Below are positions 57,588-64,000 of a stretch of 64,000 nucleotides of DNA, in pieces (position 1 is the stretch's first letter; every line of letters begins with the position of its first letter). A model generated the notes under the pieces. That model was not told where the DNA came from. It worked only from the letters and a program-made list of their open reading frames with translations, and did not search any database. Source of the stretch: Vallitalea sp. GTDB taxonomy: Bacteria; Bacillota; Clostridia; Lachnospirales; Vallitaleaceae. The position numbers and the translations under genes are program-made. The stretch spans positions 90,839-154,838 of the forward strand of contig JAOARM010000018.1 in the NCBI GenBank assembly GCA_025210515.1. The letters run 5' to 3'.

Positions 57588-57762
57588 ATTTTTAATCCCC
57601 CTGAAATCTAATCTCAAGAATACAAAAACCTAAAGAATTTAACCCCAACTATTGAAATAGAGAGCGAAAGAAAGCTATAGTCAACTATTTTTTTCATTAC
57701 CATTACATTTTGTTTGAGTTGTGTTGTAAGTAATTTATAAATTGTGAAGTTACTTCTTTACT

Positions 57763-58422
57763 TTATAGTTGATTTAGACTATTTTCTGATGTTAATTTGT
57801 GTTTAGAAAAACTTACATAATTCTTTTTATCATCAACTAATACGCTGTATATTCTATTAAGCAATTCTTTTTTTTCTTGTGTACATAAACCACTACTAGA
57901 CATATCTTTTTTAAACCATAAGATTATATTTAATATTATTATTTTCCACTGTAAAGCTACTTCACATCTAAAGTCCATAATATTATAATTCATTAATGAT
58001 TTCAAGGTTAAGAGTTGTTCATTAATTCCCTTATCTCTCAATATTGTTGGTAATGGAGTTAACCCCACATAGTCTTTTCCATAGTATGCCTGTGAAATCA
58101 TAATATCACCTATTATGTTTTGATTAAAAATAACTAGTTCATCTGCTGGAACCCACAATTCGTTATGTAAAGCTGCACCAACAGTATGTATTTGATATTT
58201 TTCAATATATTTTTCATCAACACTAAACTCAGTAACATATCCGACAAATCCTGAGCCCTTATCTACCGTATTCCACTTAGAAGCAATCTGTTTTGCATAA
58301 TCGCAATTCAATACAGGATAAAAGTATGGTTGAGTAGGTAATCTTGATGGAAAGCCTTTGCATTCTTTATTCAGTATTAATTCCATTTCTTTTAGACCAA
58401 CTGGTCTATATAATTTAATCAT
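57763..58422 (-). CDS. ADP-ribosyltransferase-like protein ('ADP-ribosylation/crystallin J1' family)
   Basis: This 219-residue protein has, in its first ~130 residues, the conserved series LYRPVGLKEMELI, FPSRLPTQPYFYPVLNCDYA, QIASKWN, GFVGYVTEFSVDEKYIEKYQ, VGAALHNELWVPADELVIFN and IIGDI. I recall this series from proteins that databases name 'ADP-ribosylation/crystallin J1'. Its layout resembles the ART fold (YRP near the start, Tyr in the middle, an NELWVPADE acidic segment). The last ~85 residues are helical and unlike the family, possibly a replaced tail. AGGTG lies 8 bp before the ATG. The target is unknown. Confidence 0.75.
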   Translation of the reverse strand: MIKLYRPVGLKEMELILNKECKGFPSRLPTQPYFYPVLNCDYAKQIASKWNTVDKGSGFVGYVTEFSVDEKYIEKYQIHTVGAALHNELWVPADELVIFNQNIIGDIMISQAYYGKDYVGLTPLPTILRDKGINEQLLTLKSLMNYNIMDFRCEVALQWKIIILNIILWFKKDMSSSGLCTQEKKELLNRIYSVLVDDKKNYVSFSKHKLTSENSLNQL

Positions 58423-58530
58423 TATAATTACACCTACTTTATTTTATTGTTCTAATTGTATTTTTGAATTCATTCAATTTTTTATCATATTCTATACTTT
58501 TTTATTTAACTTTTATAGATTAGCATTTTT

Positions 58531-58866
58531 TTATTCATTATAAGGTTTATCACCTGGTTTAGTCCAATACTTAAGATATTCCAAAGCTCTCTCCAAATCA
58601 TCCATATCATCTTCACCTAAAGTATTATTAAATTTTTCTGATAGAATAGTTCTAACTTTTGCTAATCGCTGTGTAACTCCCCATTCATCAATAAATTTAG
58701 TGGTCTCTTTCTCATATTCTATCCTAACTTTTGATTCATCCTCAACTAATTTATCGCCATAGTATGAACCCATCTTGTGGAGAGATATTAATATAATTTC
58801 TATTTCTTTTAATGCATCTATAAGTCGATTACCACTCAATATTATCTCTTCATTCTCTTTGATCAT
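58531..58866 (-). CDS. Unknown small helical protein, probable immunity type
   Basis: This 111-residue, mostly alpha-helical acidic protein contains ALKEIEIILISLHKMGSYYG, YEKETTKFIDEWGVTQRLAK and DDMDDLERALEYLKYWTKPG. AAAAAAGGAG lies 12 bp before the ATG. It follows directly, in the reading direction, a decayed RHS gene end. That is the place where the immunity gene of an RHS toxin is expected. No named family. Confidence 0.62.
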   Translation of the reverse strand: MIKENEEIILSGNRLIDALKEIEIILISLHKMGSYYGDKLVEDESKVRIEYEKETTKFIDEWGVTQRLAKVRTILSEKFNNTLGEDDMDDLERALEYLKYWTKPGDKPYNE

Positions 58867-59038
58867 TAATGTTAATAACTCCTTTTTTTATATTGTTATC
58901 GTCGTTTTAACTTTTGCGATTTATTATATCAATATCTTCATTTATTGTTAATTCAGGTGTTCCATATCTACAATGTCCACTTGCATATATATAGTTTACT
59001 GAGTCATTTAATCAGTATGTATGTAGATTTAGACTTGC

Positions 59039-59210
59039 CTAGGTTTCTTGTTCTGACCAGTAGATGTCTCACTTATAAGTCATCCTATACTTGGGTAGTA
59101 ATATCTTGCTCGTGTTTCCAATGCATCATAAGTGTATTGTTTTTTGTATGTTTCCTTGCTCGTCTACTGTGGATTACGTCTCTGTGTCCGTTATATAGTA
59201 GTAGCTCATT
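59039..59210 (-). pseudogene. Relic of an RHS/YD-repeat toxin gene
   Basis: Three frames on the minus strand give consecutive pieces of the RHS core end: LLLYNGHRDVIH in one, VDEQGNIQKT in the next, and RARYYYPSIG then a TGA and LISET in a third. An intact RHS reads NGHGDVV, D-GNI, TYDAFGN, RARYYDP-GRFISED. The order and spacing agree, so this is the hyperconserved junction just before a variable toxin tip. The rest of 58867-59309 (about 270 bp) shows no further coding sequence that I can read. Confidence 0.75.
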
Positions 59211-59309
59211 TATTTTTATTTTTCTTTTACTGCTACTGCGTCTATTTTTGTTTCATCGTTATTGTGTGTAAATAATAGTATGTTGCGTATGTAAGCCTTC
59301 ACAAGTTTA

Positions 59310-59780
59310 CTAATATGCTTTATACTTCTTGATAAAGTCTATAATAGATAAACTTTTTAAATCGTTAAGAATTTCTTCATCTTCTTCCCACCATGTATCT
59401 CCAGCATATAACTTACTGTCAACATAATTCCAAGGTACCACTTGACCTTTGTCTATTTTTAATGCAGGTACCAAATGATAGATATAGATATTATTCATTA
59501 AAGAAACACAAAATTCATCTTGTATCTTATACATAACTTCAAAATAATCGTTTTCTTTCTCATCATCAAGAATTTTAATATTTTTCTTATAAATATTCGT
59601 ATCATTCAATGACTCTGATTTAATATTTTCATCGAATAGTTCTCTCATTATATAACTTAAACCATATTTTTTTATAAAGTCATCAATTGAGTTGAAATCA
59701 AAATCAGCAGTTAACCTTATGAAATAAGATGATGCATGACTTTTTTCTGTTAGCTTCTTCCTTACTATAATTTTTTCCAT
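59310..59780 (-). CDS. Unknown soluble protein, probable immunity type
   Basis: This 156-residue protein starts MEKIIVRKKLTEKSHASSYF. The N-terminal half has DFDFNSIDDFIKKYGLSYIM; the C-terminal half has SKLYAGDTWWEEDEEILNDL and ends IIDFIKKYKAY. It is acidic with a Trp-Trp pair. Context (an array of immunity-like genes beside an RHS relic) suggests an immunity role. No named family; intact. Confidence 0.6.
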   Translation of the reverse strand: MEKIIVRKKLTEKSHASSYFIRLTADFDFNSIDDFIKKYGLSYIMRELFDENIKSESLNDTNIYKKNIKILDDEKENDYFEVMYKIQDEFCVSLMNNIYIYHLVPALKIDKGQVVPWNYVDSKLYAGDTWWEEDEEILNDLKSLSIIDFIKKYKAY

Positions 59781-59925
59781 TTAATTACCCCATGTGTATA
59801 TGAACTTTAAATTCCTGTTTTTACTACCCACCAGAACTAATTCCCTTATATGATGTATTGACTGATTCGTCTCACATGACGTTTGGTTAAGCTCTTAATA
59901 GTGAATGTTCTAAGTATTATATTGC

Positions 59926-60018
59926 TCACGTCCATAATCTATACAATATCAAAATTACATCGTAAGCTGCTTTAATTTTTCTTTCATTAATTAGTTGTTC
60001 ATTATATGATTGACTCAT
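59926..60018 (-). pseudogene. 5' remnant of a small gene
   Basis: A good ribosome site (GTGAGG) and ATG open MSQSYNEQLINERKIKAAYD and VILILYRLWT, then a TGA, with no continuation in any frame. It looks like the intact front of a deleted gene. The rest of 59781-60234 is AT-rich with no clear gene. Confidence 0.45.
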
Positions 60019-60234
60019 TAACTTAATCCTCACTAATAAGATATAACTATAAAATATATATGTTCATTTTACCTAGATAATTATTTTTATATTTAATATA
60101 TCATTCGTTGAATAAATCTATTTGCAATGGTTTCTTAAGTCAGCTATAAATATGAGCGGCTTAGTATAATAAAAATTGAGTTTCAAATCTAAGTAATAAT
60201 AATTTGGGTTTGTTAGCACTTATAGGTGTCTTTA

Positions 60235-60369
60235 TTAGAGCAATTCATCTAGCTCTTCTTCATCATAAAGTACTTTATACTTACCATCCTTCTGTCTATG
60301 GACATAATAGATATTATAGTTGGTCTTGCATTGCACCCTACAGCTACTAAAAGCATAAATATGCTACAT
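60235..60369 (-). pseudogene. Relic of a small lipoprotein gene
   Basis: AAAGGAG precedes ATG TAG. One frame then reads FMLLVAVGCNA, a lipobox-like signal end, and another gives NYNIYYVHRQKDGKYKVLYD and EEELDELL before a stop at 60235. A stop directly after the start plus a frame change means it cannot be expressed as it stands. Confidence 0.45.
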
Positions 60370-60399
60370 AATATTTTTCTCCTTTAATTTAATCCTCCT

Positions 60400-60568
60400 T
60401 TAATTACCAAAAAATTCATCATAATCATAAAGTCCGTATTTTTTCTTGGTAGTTTCGGCGTTATGATGATATATTTCTATGTATACTTGTATTGGAACTA
60501 CTACTATTGGTTTTGTAAGTATTATTTATTAATAGCTTTATATTAGGATTATTTTTGATATCAAGCAT
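60400..60568 (-). pseudogene. Relic of a small gene with a +1 frameshift
   Basis: An ATG directly after the TGA of the upstream relic reads MLDIKNNPNIKLLINN. The sense then continues in another frame as LTKPIVVVPIQVYIEIYHHN and AETTKKKYGLYDYDEFFGN to a stop at 60400, followed by AGGAGG. The span of 169 bp is one base over whole codons, an apparent insertion. Confidence 0.5.
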
Positions 60569-61113
60569 TCAAGCATTCATTACAATTTGAAATATCCAGT
60601 ACTCTTCTTCAGACTCTTCAAATAGTTGTACTTCAATTAACACTTCATTATTTGATTCACTACAACTTTTGATTTATCCTTAATTTCATTAATTATTTCC
60701 CCATCTGCCCCAACAATTATTTCAATGTTATTATTATCGACTATTATATCATATTTTCTCAATTCATCTACGATCATTTTTTTAGAATAATAGGGAGTTA
60801 TAGCAGATATCCTTGCATAATCTATATCACTTTCCATTATAATTAAACCTTCTTCTGTTTTTCCTATAATAGAGTTATCTTTTGATAATTGATTGTGAAT
60901 AGCTTTAATTAATTTATGCTTTTCTTCTGTAGCCTTCAACAAAAACTTTTTTATTTGTGTAATATCATGAGAATTTTTTTCCGTAACTATATTAATATTT
61001 TCATTAATATTTATATCTTCAATAACCATGTTATCCGTTTCATTTACATAATCACACGAGCATACTATACTACAAACTAAACATATTATTAATACAATTA
61101 TTTTATTTTCTAT
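60569..61113 (-). pseudogene. Relic of a lipoprotein gene: lost start codon and late frameshift
   Basis: GAGG lies 11 bp before an ATA where ATG is expected. The frame then gives ENKIIVLIICLVCSIVCSC, a full lipoprotein signal with its cysteine, and continues through SHDITQIKKFLLKATEEKHK and YDIIVDNNNIEIIVGADGEI to IKDKSKVV. There the frame slips by -1 and resumes SESNNEVLIEVQLFEESEEE, YWIFQIVMNA, TGA (60569-60571). The 545-bp span is one base short. An ATG at 61029 begins an uninterrupted 130-residue stretch, but it lacks the signal peptide. Confidence 0.65.
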
Positions 61114-61119
61114 TAAATA

Positions 61120-61470
61120 TTATTCCTCATTTAAGTAATCATCAATAATGCCTAATTCATCGCATGAAATAATTAATTCCGAACTATCTGGTGTCAAAAA
61201 AATACCCATTCTTTGGCATAAAAAATCCTTTTGTGCCGGTTCTAAATGAGTGTGATTATATTTTCTAAAGCTATTATTAGCCATCCTTATTAATTCCGTT
61301 CCTAGACCTATCATAGCATTTTTATTAAGAAACAGCTGAACTTTCACCGAAGAACTAATATTATTCCCATCTTTATCATAGACCTGAAGTACTCCAACAT
61401 TATCGCTCTCTCTTTCAAATGGGTCATTACCATCTGAATACATATTAATTTTATATTCCAACAATCTCAT
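61120..61470 (-). CDS. Unknown small protein, probable immunity type
   Basis: This 116-residue protein opens MRLLEYKINMYSDGNDPFER and continues VQLFLNKNAMIGLGTELIRM, HTHLEPAQKDFLCQRMGIFL and SSELIISCDELGIIDDYLNEE. AAAGGATATGAG lies before the ATG. It looks intact and ends 7 bp before the lost start of the lipoprotein relic, so the two formed one unit. I do not recognise it with confidence. Confidence 0.62.
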   Translation of the reverse strand: MRLLEYKINMYSDGNDPFERESDNVGVLQVYDKDGNNISSSVKVQLFLNKNAMIGLGTELIRMANNSFRKYNHTHLEPAQKDFLCQRMGIFLTPDSSELIISCDELGIIDDYLNEE

Positions 61471-61488
61471 ATCCTTTCATAAATTTAT

Positions 61489-61988
61489 TTAAATTCCTTT
61501 TTTCTTAATATCAAACCAGTAATCAATTATTATGTTTGAATCATCTACAACTATACAATAATTTGCTGACTCTGTAAACTTACCACATACTTACATTCAT
61601 AAAGTCCTTTGACCACATTTGCAATGACTTTCCTCCATTCAGATAGAAATTCCTTTATAGTTACTATAATATCACCTTAATCAGTAAGTACTTTATCAAC
61701 ATTGCCAACAACATTCTCCGATTCAGAACTAACTTTAAGTTCTTCATTACTCCACTGTATACTCCATTCACAATTAAAAGTATCTGAAGACCATCTTATC
61801 TTAATATCACCTACTGTTTTCGATTTTACTTTTTCTATAATATCAAGTATATCTATTATCATAATGCTAACATCATATTTGTAACTCAAAGGGATATGAA
61901 TGTTATTACAAATGATATAAAGATTCTCAGTCCATAATGGAAAAATCGTTTCTATCATATAAATTCTCGTGATCTCTGTCAAATTCAT
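61489..61988 (-). pseudogene. Broken small gene with an in-frame stop and a frameshift
   Basis: The frame reads MNLTEITRIYMIETIFPLWT, then WSSDTFNCEWSIQWSNEELK to KVLTD, a TAA (61677-61679), and in the same frame GDIIVTIKEFLSEWRKVIAN, VVKGLYECKYV. A -1 slip near 61580 resumes GKFTESANYCIVVDDSNIII and DYWFDIKKKGI to a stop at 61489. The 500-bp span is one base short of whole codons. The first 103 residues could still be made as a truncated product. Confidence 0.6.
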
Positions 61989-62064
61989 AAGTGAAACCTA
62001 TTTACATGTTTCTTTATATTAATGCACATAACTAGATATATATCATTCTTTCTTAATAGTAACC

Positions 62065-63227
62065 TTATAAGTCTCCTTTTGAATTTTCACCTTGTATAAA
62101 GAATATAAAATAATCATCTTCTGGACTTAATTCTACTAAATAACGAGTATCGTTTAAATAATCAATTTTCTGTTCATAAGTTTTGTTTGATGCTAATGAA
62201 TAAATACAAATTGAATCTGACGAGTCAGAATAATATGCTACGTACTTACCATCATTTGACCAACATATATGGTAGATATCAGCTTCAAATTCATGTACAA
62301 ATTTTTCTTGTTCTAAATTATAAATATAATACTCATCATGAATACTTCTCTTTTTCAATAATATATTTTCTAAATCCCTAGAAGAACTATGTATGTTATA
62401 ATTATCTAGATACAAATGAAGGCTTTTATCATCTAGTGTATATTTGTATGTATTGTGATAGTGCTCTCTTGGCGAAGCTATTTGTTTATTCTCATCAAGT
62501 ACTAACCCCCACGAATCAAAATATAGATTATCATTTTTATCCCATAAAGCATTAAATGTATAGTCATCTGTTAGTTTTAATTCATTCCATACATAATTCC
62601 AATTTTTTGTTGGAATATCATATATGTAGATGTATTCGTCTGACTCTTTCAAAAAAACATATGCTATCTTATTTTTATAATAGTTAATACTATTATTCAT
62701 GTTATAAAATACAATATCACTATTTTTATTTAGAGTTGAATAATCAATCACTTCTTTTGTATTGTTTTTTGAATATCATATATAAATTCACCATTAATTA
62801 ATATAAGATTATTATTCAGCCATTTAATAGTATTTGGATTTAATTCATCTATGCTACCTAAACGATTTTTCCTATCATTAGAAAAAACATCATAGAATAA
62901 ATATTCTTCTTCTCTATAATCTTCTGATGAAACAAGTATATAATTTTCTTTATTTGGAGAATATAATTTATTTTCATAGAATTGATTTTGACGTAAAATC
63001 TCAATGTTAAGTGTTATATTCTCTTGAATAGATTTATCTATAGGTTTGTCATTTATTGTTGGGTTATCTGCAATATTTCTATGCGTAGTATCAGCTTCTG
63101 TTAGTAAACTATCGTTATTGTCTTTCTGGTTACTTATACTTTTGTCATTATTTAATTTATCATTATGATCATTATTACAACTAGTTAACATTAAAATCGC
63201 AATTAGTATTAATAATATTTTTTTCAT
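62065..63227 (-). pseudogene. Beta-propeller-like lipoprotein split by a -1 frameshift
   Basis: The front half has a clear lipoprotein signal (MKKILLILIAILMLTSC) and an Asn/Asp-rich linker, then LYSPNKENYILVSSEDYREE and ends YDIQKTIQKK with TGA. The second half opens with a GTG 4 bp inside that stop and reads VIDYSTLNKNSDIVFYNMNN on through propeller-like blades (WSNDGKYVAYYSDSSDSICI, LSPEDDYFIFF). Adding one A to the CAAAAG run near 62755 joins them as TIQKEVIDYST. The span of 1163 bp is one base short of whole codons. Reconstructed length ~387 residues. Two overlapping genes are the alternative. Confidence 0.65.
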
Positions 63228-63570
63228 TTCATCACCTTTTTTGCTACTCGTAAAAGTTATTATATCTTTTACGAGTAGTGTTTATTTAGTTTGCCTTATA
63301 TATTGGTTGTCCTTTTTCTTTAAAATACAGTTATTCCTTGTCCCTGTGTTTATATTACATTATAAATCATGGTCTTATGTCAAGAAAAAGGAGAAGTTAA
63401 ATTCGTAAAAATTGTATTTAGTTATTGGTTTTCAAAAAAACGTGTTACTTTAGAATTTATTTGCCTAGCGGCCTACCGCCTTCCATGAAGCTTATAAAAC
63501 CCAATAAGTTTCATTACAGTTGGTCTATTAATATATTTAATGATAATAGGTTAATTCTTCGTTTAACGGT
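63228..63570. other. Gap between the lipoprotein gene and the IS3 transposase
   Basis: It holds a perfect hairpin ACTACTCGTAAAAGA/CTTTTACGAGTAGC at 63243-63281 with no strong T tract, possibly a weak terminator for the transposase transcript. The insertion sequence must end somewhere before 63571, but I could not identify its terminal inverted repeat. Confidence 0.45.
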
Positions 63571-64000
63571 TTAACTTACAAAAGTGTTTTCGAAATCATA
63601 TGGTGACGTCATATTACAATGGTTATGAATTCTTATTGTATTATAAAAAGTTTCTATATATTCAAATATTAATTGATTTGCATGTTTTATGTTTTTAATT
63701 ACAAATCTATTTAACCACTCTCTTTTTATTAGTGCCTGAAATGATTCAATACATGCATTATCCCAAGGAGTTCCTTTTTTTGAATAACTTCTTATAAAGT
63801 TAGCTGTCGGAGTTGCTTCTATATAACTTTTTGATACATATTGGCAACCACGATCACTTTGTATAATAACTGGTTTACTTAGTTTTCTATTAAATTTGGC
63901 TTTGTTTATTGCTTTTAAAACTCCTTCTGTTGATAAATTATCGGATAAATGCCAGCCAATTATTTTCCTAGAAAATAGGTCCATTACACTTGTTAAATAA
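63571..64000 (-). mobile_element. IS3-family transposase (orfB, DDE integrase core), partial at the right edge
   Basis: The visible ~142 residues are the C-terminal part of an IS3/IS150-group OrfB: YLTSVMDLFSRKIIGWHLSD, VIIQSDRGCQYVSKSYIEAT, then SYSKKGTPWDNACIESFQAL and KREWLNRF, with the three catalytic acids in DLFSRK, SDRG and ACIESF. The C-terminal RIHNHCNMTSPYDFENTF is typical. The reading frame stays open to base 64000, so the N-terminus and orfA lie outside. It borders the decaying immunity array. Confidence 0.92.

Noticed and set aside
58945..59271. 108-codon plus-strand frame over the RHS relic
   Set aside because: Cys/Leu/Phe-rich shadow; the minus strand carries recognisable RHS peptides in order.
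45779..63240. Prophage or CRISPR region
   Set aside because: No capsid, terminase, tail, integrase or lysis genes and no regularly spaced repeats were found.

Overview
The window reads as chromosome of a low-GC, spore-forming, anaerobic Clostridia-type Firmicute. The evidence is strong AT richness, a SigH gene, a cysE-cysS-mrnC-rlmB-yacP-sigH order, an IscR-NifS-NifU-MnmA cluster, Tyr/Ser-rich Firmicute-style proteins, T-box and Gram-positive riboswitches, and AGGAGG ribosome sites. A Vallitalea- or Lachnospirales-like host is my best guess. That is an inference and was not tested.

Layout. 1-9.3 kb (minus strand): a carbohydrate locus with a large secreted beta-helix/SGNH protein, a membrane-bound AraC-type regulator, two LplB/LplC-type permeases and the start of a solute-binding lipoprotein that runs off the left edge. 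Two transcription starts in it share a duplicated ~160-bp terminator-plus-promoter cassette. 9.3-13.4 kb: Na/Pi cotransporter, PHP phosphatase, patatin. 13.5-16.9 kb: Fe-S and tRNA thiolation cluster behind an IscR-type regulator. 16.9-21.1 kb: ClpE-like ATPase, tRNA-Thr, SigH, YacP. 21.2-22.6 kb: a two-gene unit behind a c-di-GMP-I riboswitch. 22.9-28.2 kb: cysteine/RNA operon behind a T-box leader. 28.4-31.4 kb: MATE exporter with a MerR regulator and a textbook 19-bp-spacer operator, and a DUF2179 membrane protein. 31.6-38.7 kb: agmatine deiminase pathway (symporter, putrescine carbamoyltransferase, agmatine deiminase, antiporter-like permease, carbamate kinase) with a divergent Lrp regulator. 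38.7-45.5 kb: a 183-bp nested palindrome, queA, a glycine riboswitch with an AgcS symporter, a chemoreceptor, and a regulator with a degenerate sigma-54-type ATPase domain.

45.8-63.2 kb is the accessory part. It is a long array of small, mostly minus-strand, unrelated genes of the type found in poly-immunity loci beside polymorphic toxins: DUF6985, DUF1963/YwqG, DUF1266, Imm51, DUF4241 and many orphans. It also holds relics of an RHS toxin, a radical-SAM SPASM domain, and small lipoproteins. Three proteins of ADP-ribose chemistry sit within 6.4 kb: a NADAR-TPR-DUF2262 fusion, a KptA 2'-phosphotransferase, and an ADP-ribosyltransferase-like ('ADP-ribosylation/crystallin J1') protein. At least six genes here are split by what looks like the loss of exactly one base, and others carry in-frame stops. 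No comparable lesion was seen in the 45 kb to the left. An IS3-family transposase gene runs off the right edge.

How the parts work together. The housekeeping half is organised in conventional operons, each with a recognisable switch (T-box, two riboswitches, MerR and IscR-type operators). The right third looks like a growing and decaying store of immunity genes whose cognate toxins lie outside the window or have eroded away.
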